From contig NZ_FPJG01000006.1 in the NCBI RefSeq assembly GCF_900119165.1, positions 8,594,001 through 8,658,000 of the forward strand: 64,000 nt of DNA. Reading direction: 5' to 3'. A program made the position numbers and the translations under genes. The notes beneath the pieces are model-generated. The model was not told where the DNA came from. It saw nothing but the letters and a program-made list of their open reading frames with translations, and ran no database searches. Of the stretch, positions 52,517 through 61,926 are shown one piece after another. The DNA is from Amycolatopsis australiensis. GTDB lineage: Bacteria > Actinomycetota > Actinomycetes > Mycobacteriales > Pseudonocardiaceae. Numbering within the stretch: position 1 is the first letter of the stretch; each line of letters begins with the position of its first letter.

Positions 52517-53443
52517 CTACGGCGCGGGGTGCCCGCCTGGGGAGGACCGCCGTTTCGGCACCTGGACCCGCTCCAGGTCCTCGGCCACCACGATGTCGCC
52601 GTCGAACTCGGCTTTGGCCTCCTCGAGAAAACGCGCCGGGTCGGCGTAGCGCTGCGAGAAGTGCGTCAGCACGAGCCGGCGGACGCGGGACTCCGCGGCG
52701 ACGCGCGCGGCCTGTTGCGCCGTCAGGTGCCCGAAGTCGCGGGCCAGCTGGGTGTCCTCGGCGAGGAACGTCGCCTCGATGACGAGCAGGTCGGCGTGTT
52801 CCGCGAGGGCGTACACGTTGTCGCACAACCGGGTGTCCATCACGAACGCGAAGCGCTGACCGGGCCGGTGCGTGCTGACGTCTTCGAGCGTGACGTCGCC
52901 GAGACGCCCCTCGCCCTGCAGCCGGCCGACGTCCGGGCCCTCGATGCCGCGTTCCTTCAGCCGCTCGGGCAGCATCGTGCGGCCGTCCGGCTCGGTCAGC
53001 CGGTAGCCGAACGCCTCGACCGGGTGGCTGAGGCGCCGGGCTTCGAGGGCGAACTTGCCGGACGCGATCGGGCCGTCCTCGGCGATCGGGTGTTCGCGCA
53101 GGTCAGCCGTCTCGTAGAACGCCGTCGCGTGCCGCAGGCGCTCGAAGTAGTGCGCGCCGGAGGCCGGGAAGTGCGCGTGGACGGGGTGGCGCACCTTGTC
53201 CAGCGAAAGCCGCTGGATGACGCCGGACAGGCCGAGGCTGTGGTCGCCGTGGAAGTGCGTGACGCACAGGCGGGTGACGTCGGTCGCCGCGACGCCGGCG
53301 CGCAGCATCTGGCGCTGCGTGCCCTCGCCGGGGTCGAAGAGGATGCCTTCGCCGTCCCAGCGCAGGAGGTAGCCGTTCTGGTTGCGGTGGCGCGTGGGCA
53401 CCTGGCTCGCGGTGCCCAGCACCACCAGTTCGCGGGTCGACAC
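52517..53443 (-). CDS. rnz: Ribonuclease Z
   Basis: The 308-residue product is a metallo-beta-lactamase-fold endonuclease that trims tRNA 3' trailers. It has [22 protein letters not shown], zinc motif [47 protein letters not shown] and the final [16 protein letters not shown]. The motif set is the ElaC type of usual length. GTG 53443 is the start; it stands alone 11 bases before the REC-reductase gene in the same direction, so could be co-transcribed. Confidence 0.93.
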   Translation of the reverse strand: MSTRELVVLGTASQVPTRHRNQNGYLLRWDGEGILFDPGEGTQRQMLRAGVAATDVTRLCVTHFHGDHSLGLSGVIQRLSLDKVRHPVHAHFPASGAHYFERLRHATAFYETADLREHPIAEDGPIASGKFALEARRLSHPVEAFGYRLTEPDGRTMLPERLKERGIEGPDVGRLQGEGRLGDVTLEDVSTHRPGQRFAFVMDTRLCDNVYALAEHADLLVIEATFLAEDTQLARDFGHLTAQQAARVAAESRVRRLVLTHFSQRYADPARFLEEAKAEFDGDIVVAEDLERVQVPKRRSSPGGHPAP

Positions 53444-53456
53444 CCCCGCACGCTAC

Positions 53457-54026
53457 TCAGGCGGCCGGGGTGGTGTCCCCGAGTTTGCGCAGCCGGAACG
53501 CCAGCACCAGCAGCATGATCCCGTAGATCAGGGCGTAGACGCCGACCAGCAGCGCGATGCCGAACGCGCCCGCGATCGGGTTGATCACGATGAGGATGCC
53601 GGCGAGCACCGAGATCGCGCCGGCCGCGATGAGGAACGCCTCGCCGTGGATCTGCTTGCGCAGCCGGACCGCCGCGGCGATCTCGGCGATGCCCGTGACG
53701 ATCGCCCACAGGCCGACGAGCAGGGCCAGCAGCAGCACCGTGATGCCCGGCCAGACCAGCACGAGGATGCCGGCGATGATGCCCAGCGCACCGAGGATCC
53801 CGTACGCCGCGCGGTGGGCGGCGTCACCCGGGCGGAACGCCTGCACCAGGCCGCCGATGCCGTCGATGATCGCGTACACGCCGTACAGGATCGCGAGGAC
53901 GAGCACGGTGGCGCCCGGCCAGATCAGCGCGAAGAGGCCGAAGAGCACGGCGAACACGCCGCGGACGGCGGCGATCGGCCACGCGCGGCGGGGTTCGACG
54001 ACGGAGAACGCTGCGAAGGAGGTCAT
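53457..54026 (-). CDS. HdeD-family membrane protein
   Basis: The 189-residue product has six closely spaced membrane helices with the DUF308/HdeD repeat pattern (RGVFAVLFGLFALIWPGATV, LVLAILYGVYAIIDGIGGL, GILGALGIIAGILVLVWPGI, FLIAAGAISVLAGILIVINP). HdeD is linked to acid resistance in E. coli; in actinobacteria the role is unknown. ATG 54026 follows GGGAGCGGCAG. Confidence 0.9.
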   Translation of the reverse strand: MTSFAAFSVVEPRRAWPIAAVRGVFAVLFGLFALIWPGATVLVLAILYGVYAIIDGIGGLVQAFRPGDAAHRAAYGILGALGIIAGILVLVWPGITVLLLALLVGLWAIVTGIAEIAAAVRLRKQIHGEAFLIAAGAISVLAGILIVINPIAGAFGIALLVGVYALIYGIMLLVLAFRLRKLGDTTPAA

Positions 54027-54160
54027 CTGCCGCTCCCGGATCGTTGGGGACCTCAGTATCGCGGCGATTACCCAGCGTCGGCTCCCCGAACACCCCGTTC
54101 GGGGGTATCCACAAAGGACCGGCGTGCGCCGCGGCCGCCACCACGGCGCACGCCGGTTGC

Positions 54161-56091
54161 TCAGGGGTAACTCACCAGGTCGACGGCTTCGGTCCCGGAC
54201 GGCGTGGCCGGGCCGGTGTTGTTGATCACATGGGTGATCGTGCCCTGGTGGTTCAGCGACACGGTCACCATGTCGTGGAACCGGGCACCCCGCGTGTTCG
54301 GCGCCTCGAACGCGTGAGCGCCGACCACGGACGGGTTGGTGCTGAAGTAGCAGTAGCGGCCCAGGCCCCACGCCTCGTGGCCGGTGACGTCCGGGCCCAC
54401 CCGGTAGGCCGAGAAGCCCGGCGTGGAGCCGTTCATCCAGCTCGGCTGGTTCGGCACGTCGTAGGGCATCTCGTTCTGGAAGAAGGACGTCCGGCCGCCG
54501 TTGCCGTTCCGGACGACCTGCGTCTTCTGGTAGTGCTCGACGAAGAGGCCGTAGGCGTTGTCGGCGGCGTGGTCGGCGCTCGAACCGGCCGGACCGACCT
54601 GCATGAGCGTGGCCGAGTCGGTCGTGCCGGCGTCGACGAGCAGGCCGGCGATCTGGACGCCGTTGTCGGGCGCGAGCGTGGCGATGCCGAGCCCGAGCAC
54701 GACGGTGTCCGGCCGGGTGACGTGCAGCGCCTGGTTCAGGTGGTAGACCCCGGGCGTGACCAGCAGGTTCTTTCCCGCGGCGAGCGCGGCGTCCAGGTCC
54801 GCGGCGGTGGTGCCGGGCTTGGCGGTGAAGAACTGGCCGATCGGGATCGACGTGCCGGGCGCGGCGCCGTTCGCCCAGGTCGTGCCGGACGCGCTGGTCC
54901 TGGTGGCCGGCACGAAGACCTGGTAGTTGCCGGTGCCGTCGAGGTAGAGGAACGGCTTCTCCCGCACGACCGGCGTCTGGCCGACGGTGGTGCAGGGCGG
55001 CGCCGGGAAGGTGTTGGCGGGCACGCCCTGGACGCCGGCGAAGACCATGTTCCAGTTCGAGCCGTTCCAGCTGCCGAACTGCGAGGTGCGGGAGATCCAC
55101 TGCTGCTGCGAGCCGGAGCGGACCTGGCCGTCGACCTTGCTGTCGGAGATCCAGCCGCCGCTGGCCCAGCCGCCGTCGTCGAGCTGCAGGTCACCGCGGA
55201 CGTCCATGCGCCGGTAGGGCGCGGCCTGGCTGACCGCCCACCGGTCGGCAGCCCCGTTCGGGTTCACGGACAGGTTCTCCGCGCCGCGCCAGAAGTTCTG
55301 GGTGGCGTTCTGCGGCGGGAACCAGCCGGCCTCGACGTGCACGGCACCGTTGACCGTGACGGCGTCGGGGCTCAGGCCGAGGCCCAGGACCTGCGTGTAG
55401 AAGCCCACGTTGACGTCGTTGGCGTAGGTGCCAGGCTTGAACATGACGGCGTAGCGCCGGCTGCCGAACTGGTTGCGTTCCCGCTGGCTGAAGATGCTGT
55501 TGAGCCGGCTCTGGATGGTGGAGCTCGGCGTCGACGGGTCGAAGATCACGACGTTCGGGCCGAAGTCCGGCCGGCTCGTGTCGACCGGGGTGAGCGTGAA
55601 GGACTGGGCGGCGGTGCCGTCGCAGGTGTACTGGAGCTGGACGGAGTCGGCGGTGGACGCGCCGGGGACGTCGAGGCACTTCCCGCTGTTGCGGCTGACG
55701 AAGCGGTACCGGCCGGCGCCCTCGTCGACGGCCTGCCACTGCTGGTTGGCGCCGTTCGAGCAGGACCAGAGCTGGACGAGCCCGCCAGCGGCGGCGGAGA
55801 TGCCGGTGACGTCCCCGGCGGCGGCCGGGTTGGTGCGGGCGTTCACGCCGTCGCCGGTGGACTGGAACTGCCGCTGTTGCGAGGCGGTCTGGTTGCAGGA
55901 GTACTGCTGGACGACGGTCCCGTTGGCGGGCCCGGCAGCCCGCGCGTCGACGCACTTGCCACTCCCGGCGGCGGTGACGGTGTACCAGCCGTCCGGCGTG
56001 ACCGCGGCGTGGGCTCGCGTGCCGGCACGGTGCCGGCGACCAGGGCGAACGCCGCCGAGAGCAGCGTGACCACCCGCCGTCCCGTCTTCAT
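54161..56091 (-). pseudogene. Secreted ricin-B lectin / beta-helix protein, frameshifted
   Basis: An ATG at 56091 with AGGAGGTTCGC upstream starts a clear signal peptide (MKTGRRVVTLLSAAFALVAG). The mature part is one frame away: TPDGWYTVTAAGSGKCVDA begins a ricin-type beta-trefoil (QXW-like repeats, about 130 residues), followed by a pectate-lyase-like beta-helix (FGPNVVIFDPSTP, GSRRYAVMFKPGTYANDVNV, QNFWRGAENLSVNPNG, HAEAWGLGRYCYF-like). One missing base near 56019-56028 explains the shift. From memory, relatives have about 70 more residues before YGLFVEHYQK, including an HMWIWRGDHG-like stretch, absent here; an internal deletion is therefore likely. Extracellular polysaccharide binding/cleavage is the probable ancestral role. 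Confidence 0.7.
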
Positions 56092-56364
56092 GCGAACCTC
56101 CTCTGCCGCACCGGGCGGCATCCGCAGGAAACGGCAGAGGCATGCCCGGGTCTGGGAGTAGACGCCGCGTAACGGGCGGGGACCTCGGCGTCACAACCGC
56201 GCCAAAATGTAACGGCGGCCACACCCGGAGTCAATACACGACTAAAAATAAGGTGTAAAACCGCAGGTGATGAGGCTGGAGGCGATGCGGGGACCCCCGT
56301 GCGGAGGGGTGCCGGGCGGGGTGTACTGTATGGCCATACGAGATGCGGAGTTCACCTTCGCTCC

Positions 56365-56437
56365 GGGGCTATGGCGCAGCTGGTAGCGCACCTCACTGGC
56401 AGTGAGGGGGTCAGGGGTTCGAGTCCCCTTAGCTCCA
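56365..56437 (+). tRNA. tRNA-Ala (GGC anticodon)
   Basis: A complete cloverleaf of 73 bases: acceptor GGGGCTA paired with TAGCTCC (one G-U), D-arm GCGC..GCGC, anticodon stem-loop CCTCA-CTGGCAG-TGAGG with anticodon GGC, T-arm AGGGG-TTCGAGT-CCCCT, discriminator A. CCA is not encoded. It is followed by a hairpin terminator and marks the edge of an integrative element. Confidence 0.95.
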
Positions 56438-56450
56438 CAGTGACGAAACA

Positions 56451-56490
56451 CCGCCCACCGGATCTAAAGGTCCAGGTAGGGCGGTTTTTT
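56451..56490 (+). terminator. Rho-independent terminator after tRNA-Ala
   Basis: CCGCCCACC and GGTAGGGCGG form a stem followed directly by TTTTTT, 14 bases after the tRNA end. Confidence 0.85.
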
Positions 56491-56880
56491 CGTGGTACCG
56501 GATCTTGAGTTTCGTCATGAAGAAGTTCAGCTACCGGCCGGTAGCTGGGGCAAAACTGGGGCACCGCGCCGGTGGCGGCGAAATGGGGTCACGAAAAGTG
56601 CCCCAGCAGCGTCCCCCGAATAGGTGAATCTGAAAGGCGCTCTTGGACCCGCGCCGACCATGCTCCGTCCGGGCTACCGTCCCCGCCTCTCGCGCCTCTC
56701 GCCGACCTGAAGCAGCCGGCGAGAACTGTCGGTCCCCTTCCCTACTCTTATGGAGGAGTCGACCGAAGTTCGTTCTGAGGAGGCAGGAAGTGAGCTCGAG
56801 CTCGTGGTTCGCCTGCGAGGTGCACTATCGCTGCTGAAAACCGCATCACCGAAGTCACCCGCCGCCGGCTCGTCAACGGC

Positions 56881-57939
56881 TTGCGGACCACTGCCTGGCA
56901 CGGCCTCCTCGACGAGATCGATTTCCTCGAGCGCCTCTACGACCTCAACGCCCTGCCTACCCACGATGATCGCTTCCCCACGGCCAAGGGCGACATCATC
57001 CAGCACCGCTGCAACAACCCCGAAGACTGGGACGACGACTGGATCTTCCATGACTCGCGATTCGGTCTGAAGGACGACGATGCCTCACTCCTCCGGTTCC
57101 TCGCCGAGATGCTGCACCCCGACGTGCGCCTGGACTCCGACGAGGTCCAGAAGCTACGGACCTTCGTAAATGAGACACTGGTCCACGACGGGTACGAGCT
57201 TGTCGAGGTCGACGCCATCAGCGGAGCACCAGTCTTCGCCGCGCACCGAATCGGCACAGGCGTGCCCGGCCCCGTCAAGAACCTGATCTTTGCCGCCATC
57301 GGCCCAAAACCGGAGATCGTTCTCAGCGACGCCCTGAACAACGACGTCCTCGTGGTCAAGAACGGGGAGAACTGCCTGACTTACGATCGACCGCTGCGGG
57401 CGAACGGGCTCACCTGGGCCGAGCTGACCAGCTGGTGGGCTGCCCTCACGCACATGTCGGTCACCTCTGAACGCGAGGTATCACTCAACCTGTACCGGAG
57501 GCTGCAACGATCGCTCGGCGACAACGAAGCAGAGTCGCGAGTCCTCCGCACCTACGCGGAACGCTACGGTCGCCTGGGAGCTGCGATCCCGGCGCTGATC
57601 CCGCAGGTCTACCTGCACTATGACCCGTACACCCGTGCCCACCACCGCTCCACAGGTGTCGCCGTACCACTTCCACGTCAGCGCATGGACTTCCTGCTGC
57701 TATTTCCCCAAGGCATCCGAGTTGTGATCGAATGCGACGGAGTCCAGCACTACGCCAACCCATCCACCCGACGAGCAGACCCACGTCGTTATGCCGAGAT
57801 GGTGGCGGAAGATCGCGAGCTGCGACTTCGCGGATACGAGGTCTACCGCTTCGGCGGCGACGAACTCACCGACACACAGACGAACCAGCAACGTCTAACC
57901 ACCTTCTTCGACCGACTCGCGGACCGATACTCAGTCTGA
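56881..57939 (+). CDS. AbiJ-like protein with C-terminal PD-(D/E)XK-type nuclease domain
   Basis: The open frame from TTG 56881 gives 352 residues. The N-terminal part (LLDEIDFLERLYDLNALPTHDDRF, GDIIQHRCNNPEDWDDDWIF, DEVQKLRTFVNETLVHDGYEL) resembles AbiJ-type N-terminal domains of phage-defence proteins. The C-terminal part has a nuclease-like core (MDFLLLFPQGIRVVIECDGVQHYA, with D, E-x-D and QH; then DRELRLRGYEVYRFGGDEL). The family block ENRITEVTRRRLVNGL lies upstream in the same frame, without a start codon. A GTG at 56790 with AGGAGGCAGGAA begins MSSSSWFACEVHYR one frame away, so one extra base near 56832 has probably split the gene, or a +1 shift occurs. It precedes the HEPN gene by 45 bases. 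Confidence 0.65.
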   Translation: MRTTAWHGLLDEIDFLERLYDLNALPTHDDRFPTAKGDIIQHRCNNPEDWDDDWIFHDSRFGLKDDDASLLRFLAEMLHPDVRLDSDEVQKLRTFVNETLVHDGYELVEVDAISGAPVFAAHRIGTGVPGPVKNLIFAAIGPKPEIVLSDALNNDVLVVKNGENCLTYDRPLRANGLTWAELTSWWAALTHMSVTSEREVSLNLYRRLQRSLGDNEAESRVLRTYAERYGRLGAAIPALIPQVYLHYDPYTRAHHRSTGVAVPLPRQRMDFLLLFPQGIRVVIECDGVQHYANPSTRRADPRRYAEMVAEDRELRLRGYEVYRFGGDELTDTQTNQQRLTTFFDRLADRYSV

Positions 57940-57984
57940 AGCAGACGCACGCCAGCCGACGAACCCGGGCAGGAAGGACGACCC

Positions 57985-58800
57985 GTGCCGCAACACCACA
58001 GCCCTTGGGACAGTCAAGCCATTGAAGGCGTCGCTGATGTACTTGGTGAGACTCGGACGGGACTGTCCGGTCCCCAAATCGGCAGCTTGCTCGCCGAGTT
58101 GCGTATTCCCGACCCGCTCGACGGGCATACCAAGCGGCTCCGGCTCCGCGTCGCTCTACAGAACCGGCAAGATCGAGACGGTGCCTCGAACTGCATAATC
58201 GCGTTCATCACCAAGGCGATGGCGCCCGTACGGTACCGAGACAATCCCGGCTTACGAACGCTCCGCCAAGACGCTCTGAACGAGGTGCTCGTCTACGAAG
58301 GACTTCGAGTCAACGATGAGGGCAAGATCGCCCGCGGGCCGAAGGCAACCACGCTGAGCCAAGCCGCCCAGCACGCCAACAACCTGCGAAACGAACTTCG
58401 ACGGCGCAGCACGCACCCGGACGTGCTGCTCTACTGCACCGCTGAACTCCTGATGAAGAACAGCTTCCACGCCAGGCTTGAAGCCACCAAGAGCGTCTTC
58501 GACAAGATACGAGCCCTCACCGGCCTCAGCGGCGACGGCGCAAGCCTGGTCGACGCTGCACTTGCCCTCGGCAGGACGGGCACACCCCGGCTAGCGATCA
58601 ACAGCTTGGCGACCCAGACCGAGAAGGACGAGCAGACCGGCTTGGCAAACCTCATCAAGGGCCTATCGAGCATGTTCCGAAACCCAGTTGCTCACGATCC
58701 GCGGCTTCACCGCACCGTCACCGACGACGAGCTACTCGAGGTCATGACCACACTGTCGATGGTTCATCGACGACTGGATGCAGGAAGTCTGCTTCCCTGA
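57985..58800 (+). CDS. HEPN (Ymh/TIGR02391-type) protein, putative RNase effector
   Basis: The 271-residue product has an N-terminal winged-helix-like region (EGVADVLGETRTGLSGPQIGSLLAEL), a linker, and a C-terminal helical HEPN domain. That domain ends in LIKGLSSMFRNPVAHDPRLH, which contains the R-X4-H catalytic motif (RNPVAH) typical of HEPN RNases in abortive-infection and toxin systems. GTG 57985 follows GGAAGGAC. It is in the same direction as the nuclease-like gene and probably forms a two-gene defence module on the element. Confidence 0.8.
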   Translation: MPQHHSPWDSQAIEGVADVLGETRTGLSGPQIGSLLAELRIPDPLDGHTKRLRLRVALQNRQDRDGASNCIIAFITKAMAPVRYRDNPGLRTLRQDALNEVLVYEGLRVNDEGKIARGPKATTLSQAAQHANNLRNELRRRSTHPDVLLYCTAELLMKNSFHARLEATKSVFDKIRALTGLSGDGASLVDAALALGRTGTPRLAINSLATQTEKDEQTGLANLIKGLSSMFRNPVAHDPRLHRTVTDDELLEVMTTLSMVHRRLDAGSLLP

Positions 58801-58913
58801 ACTCTGATGTGCTCTAGCCCGCACTCGTGGCAGTTGTGAGTCGTTCTGTCTCCCTTAGCGCAACCGGCCGGAGTTAGGAGGGACAACACCACCTCGCTCC
58901 CAGCGGAGTCGTC

Positions 58914-59254
58914 ATGCGCACAGATCAGCACAGCCTCTCAAAGGGCTCGACCTTCAACGGCCCTCACCAGCCAAATGTGACTCCCGACGACGACATTAAC
59001 GACGACGAAGCGGCACCGCCAGCAAAGCCCGCGCCGCTGTTGTACACGCCGGCAGCTGCAGCCGGGCGGTTGACCATCGGCGAGTCCTGGCTCCGGCGCA
59101 AGCCGGCCAGCGCCTCATCCCCTGCACCTTCGTCGGCAAGCACCTGCGCTTCACCGAAGACGACCTCCGCGGCATCGTCGCCGCCGGCCGCCGCGGACCG
59201 AGTAACCGCGACCAGAGCACCCGACCAGGGCACCGTCGTCGTTCTCGGCGCTAG
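58914..59254 (+). pseudogene. Excisionase/AlpA-like HTH gene, frameshifted
   Basis: ATG 58914 (GGAG upstream) opens a frame that ends its recognisable part with LLYTPAAAAGRLTIGESWLRRK. The family continues one frame away as GQRLIPCTFVGKHLRFTEDDLRGIVAAGRR to a TAG at 59252. A single missing base near 59100 (AAG-CCGGCCAG instead of AAGGCCGGCCAG) joins the two. Intact, it would be a small helix-turn-helix excisionase/recombination directionality factor in front of the integrase. Confidence 0.75.
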
Positions 59255-59374
59255 CACCCCGATCCGGTCACACAACGAGGTTCTTCGCCGAATCAGCTTC
59301 CCCTCTGTCGCCTATGGAGCGGTCCTGGACACGCACCACCACGCGACCCCCTCACCACAGCGCAGGAGTTCACC

Positions 59375-60571
59375 GTGCCCTGGACCGAACCCGCCGGCGA
59401 CGACACCTGGCGAGTCCGCTACCGCCGCACCGACGGCACCAAAGGCGCCATCTCCGGCTTCCCCAACGCCACCGCCGCCGAAGACCACATCACCACGATG
59501 CTCCACGAACAACGCACCGGAACCTGGATCGACCCCGAAGACAGCCGCACCACCATCGCCGAATTCGCCCCCGCCTGGCTCGACTCCCTCGACATCGACC
59601 AACGCACCGAAGAGAACTACCGCAGCTTCCTCAAAGTCCACATCCTCCCCCGCTGGGGCACCACCGCCTTCGCCGAACTCACCAACCTCAGCATCCGCAC
59701 CTGGGAGAAGAAACTCCGCGCCTCGGGCCTAGCTAAGACCACGGTCGACAGCATCATCAAATGCTTCTCGCTTCTCCTCTCCGACGCCGTGCCGGAGAAG
59801 CTGATCGCGGCCAACCCCCTCGTCGCCCGCCGTCGCGGACGCCGCCGCCGCGCGCAGCGCACCCCGCGCAAGATCTGGGGCGAACCCGCCGAGGTCCTCC
59901 ACGTCGCCGATCAAGCCGCGCTCAAGTACGGTCCCTGCGGCGCCGTCCTCATCGTCACTGGTGGCTGGACCGGAGCCCGCTGGGGCGAACTCACCGGCCT
60001 CGACCGCGACAACGTCCACCTCTACGACGACCACACCGGCTCCATCTATCTCGACCCTGACGTTGGCGCTCTCCACGAACCCTGCAGCGGCCCGCTTTAT
60101 CTCGGCCATCTCAAAACCGACGAGTCCGAACGCACCATCAGCCTGCCCCCATTCCTCGTCCGCCTCCTGCGCTGGCACCTGACCACCCACAACCACCGCC
60201 AGGTCTTCGTCACCCCCAACCTCGAATGGCACCGCCGCAGCAACTTCTCCCGCCGGGCCTTCCGCCCCGCCGCCGACGGCAACCTCCACATCCCCAACCC
60301 GGCCATCCGCCTCCAACCAGCCAAACCCGGCCTCACCTTCCACGGCCTCCGCCACAGCCACAAAACATGGATGATCGACGACGGCATCCCCGAAATCGCC
60401 CAAGCCCTCCGCCTCGGCCACGTCCTCCAAGACAAAGTCCAAGAGACCTACTCCCACGTCGCCGCCGCAGTCGAACAACGCCTCCTCGACAGCCTGCAAG
60501 CCCGATGGGACAAAGCAGTCGCCGACTCCGAAACCACCGCTGTAGACGCAATGTGGCGCGTATGCGCATGA
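59375..60571 (+). CDS. int: Tyrosine integrase
   Basis: The 398-residue product has an N-terminal Arm/SAM-like DNA-binding region (TIAEFAPAWLDSLDIDQRTEENYRSFLKVHI). The catalytic domain shows Arg in TGGWTGARWGELTGLD, Lys in LGHLKTDESERTI, His-x-x-Arg in LTFHGLRHSHKTWM, His/Trp-region LRLGHVL and Tyr in VQETYSHVAAAVEQR. All catalytic residues are present. It would recombine the element at the tRNA-Ala 3' end. GTG 59375 follows CAGGAG. It lies 3 kb from the tRNA, further than usual. Confidence 0.95.
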   Translation: MPWTEPAGDDTWRVRYRRTDGTKGAISGFPNATAAEDHITTMLHEQRTGTWIDPEDSRTTIAEFAPAWLDSLDIDQRTEENYRSFLKVHILPRWGTTAFAELTNLSIRTWEKKLRASGLAKTTVDSIIKCFSLLLSDAVPEKLIAANPLVARRRGRRRRAQRTPRKIWGEPAEVLHVADQAALKYGPCGAVLIVTGGWTGARWGELTGLDRDNVHLYDDHTGSIYLDPDVGALHEPCSGPLYLGHLKTDESERTISLPPFLVRLLRWHLTTHNHRQVFVTPNLEWHRRSNFSRRAFRPAADGNLHIPNPAIRLQPAKPGLTFHGLRHSHKTWMIDDGIPEIAQALRLGHVLQDKVQETYSHVAAAVEQRLLDSLQARWDKAVADSETTAVDAMWRVCA

Positions 60572-60678
60572 GATAGTGAAATAGCCTAGGCTCGGCCTAT
60601 CACGACGCCGAGGCGGTTTCGATCGGTTCGACCGAGAACCTCACTTACCCCCACGGCCCGACCGCACCACTGGAAGCT

Positions 60679-60975
60679 GTGCCCAAGCCGAAAACCGCCA
60701 TGGCTGCCGCACAGCTCAAGGCAGACACCGCGCTGGTGAACCAGCTGCGCATTGCCGTCGAGGCTGCCTCCGACGACGACGGCTGGGCTCCGATCGCCTC
60801 CGTGGGCAACATCACCAAGCAACGCCCGGATTTCAACTCCCGCAACTACGGATATGCCAAGCCCAGCGACCTGATCACCGCGACCACACTGTTCGAGCTG
60901 GATCGCCGCAGCCCCGGCGACGGCAAGCCAGCCGTCATCTACACCCGCGACAAGTATCGCCAACCTGATGAGTAA
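60679..60975 (+). CDS. OST-HTH/LOTUS domain fragment
   Basis: The 98-residue product contains LRIAVEAASDDDGWAPIASVGNITKQRPDFNSRNYGYAKPSDLI, the pattern of the C-terminal OST-HTH (LOTUS) RNA-binding domain of bacterial NYN-type (LabA/DUF88) nucleases. The frame is open about 96 bases further upstream to a stop but no NYN nuclease domain is present. It is probably a 3' remnant of a NYN-LOTUS gene truncated by insertion of the integrase region, or a stand-alone RNA-binding protein. GTG start is uncertain. Confidence 0.6.
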   Translation: MPKPKTAMAAAQLKADTALVNQLRIAVEAASDDDGWAPIASVGNITKQRPDFNSRNYGYAKPSDLITATTLFELDRRSPGDGKPAVIYTRDKYRQPDE

Positions 60976-60994
60976 GGCCAGCCGCTCCCACTGG

Positions 60995-61693
60995 TTATGC
61001 CCATACCTTCCACTCGTCGCTGAACGATTGCCAGGGATGCGGTCCGGAGTCGTGGCGGTCGATCAGCCGCGAGACGCCTTCAGCCCACATCGGGAGGTCT
61101 GCCATCTCGAGCAGTAGCCGCCGCTGCATCTCGGCCCAGCGCAGCTCGATGGTTCGAGTGCCGCGGTGCGCCCGAAGTACGACCTCGTCCGGCTGGAGGG
61201 TTTCCTGATCGCGAGGGAGTACCCACTCCGCGGCGAGACCGACATCGTCCAGCGCGGCGAGCAGTGGCTCGCTGGACATCGTGACGAAGTACATGGCGTA
61301 GTCGGTGATCAGCCGCGCGCACAACGCGGGTGACAGTGGGTAGATCGACCACGGAGGCATCGTCGGCGAGCGCGCCACGAAGTCATCGCTGCGCGCCCAG
61401 ACCAGATGCCCGACGTCCAGGATGCGAGCCCGTTTCACGGCCTGGCGGTGTTCGGCGGCCGTCCGGTCGATGAATTCGCGTTCTGGCCACAGTTGGTAGC
61501 CGCGCACGATGTCGGTCGCCACTAGTGCCCGGCCGCCAGGAACCTTCATCCCCTGGACGCCACGGTCGTGGGCGAGGTCGAAGGCTGTACTCAGCAGGTC
61601 AAGGTGCGTCTTATACGGGATGTCGAGCGGCACCAGTCGGCCCGGAAGGTCGCCCGGCAGCGGTCCACCGGAGCGGATCGCCTCTTCAGCCAT
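60995..61693 (-). CDS. Unknown protein, probably 3' part of a split gene
   Basis: The 232-residue frame from ATG 61693 reads as a real protein (LPGRLVPLDIPYKTHLDLLSTAFDLAHDRGVQGMKVPGGRALVATDIVRGYQLWPE; PWSIYPLSPALCARLITDYAMYF; ELRWAEMQRRLLLEMADLP). It overlaps the frame at 61591-61926 by about 100 bases. Joining KQWLKR of that frame to AIRSGG here would give one continuous protein, so a single-base shift near 61685 is likely. No family recognised. Confidence 0.5.
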   Translation of the reverse strand: MAEEAIRSGGPLPGDLPGRLVPLDIPYKTHLDLLSTAFDLAHDRGVQGMKVPGGRALVATDIVRGYQLWPEREFIDRTAAEHRQAVKRARILDVGHLVWARSDDFVARSPTMPPWSIYPLSPALCARLITDYAMYFVTMSSEPLLAALDDVGLAAEWVLPRDQETLQPDEVVLRAHRGTRTIELRWAEMQRRLLLEMADLPMWAEGVSRLIDRHDSGPHPWQSFSDEWKVWA

Positions 61694-61926
61694 TGCTTCG
61701 CGACGCGCCGGCACCCTGCCCGATGTTCCTGGACCTCCAGCACTCGTGCGAGCAGGTCCTGCTGGAAGTCGTAGAAGTCCTCGGCACTCCGACATCGCCG
61801 CAACGCGGTGATCAGCCGCACCAGGGTGCCGACCCCGTCCTGGTGAATCGGGTGTCGGAAGATCTGGTTCGTTCGCTCGAGCGGCATGTCGTTGAGCAGC
61901 GGCACCAACGCAGCCTCCCATGACAT
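61591..61926 (-). CDS. Unknown protein, probably 5' part of a split gene
   Basis: This 111-residue frame (MSWEAALVPLLNDMPLERTNQIFRHP, VRLITALRRCRSAEDFYDFQQDLLARVL) is coding-like up to about residue 82 (KQWLKR). After that its codons lose bias, where the frame of 60995-61693 takes over. A further in-phase-looking segment lies upstream in the other frame (ELTDLVLGDV), so the true N-terminus may be upstream as well. No family recognised. Confidence 0.45.
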   Translation of the reverse strand: MSWEAALVPLLNDMPLERTNQIFRHPIHQDGVGTLVRLITALRRCRSAEDFYDFQQDLLARVLEVQEHRAGCRRVAKQWLKRRSAPVDRCRATFRADWCRSTSRIRRTLTC

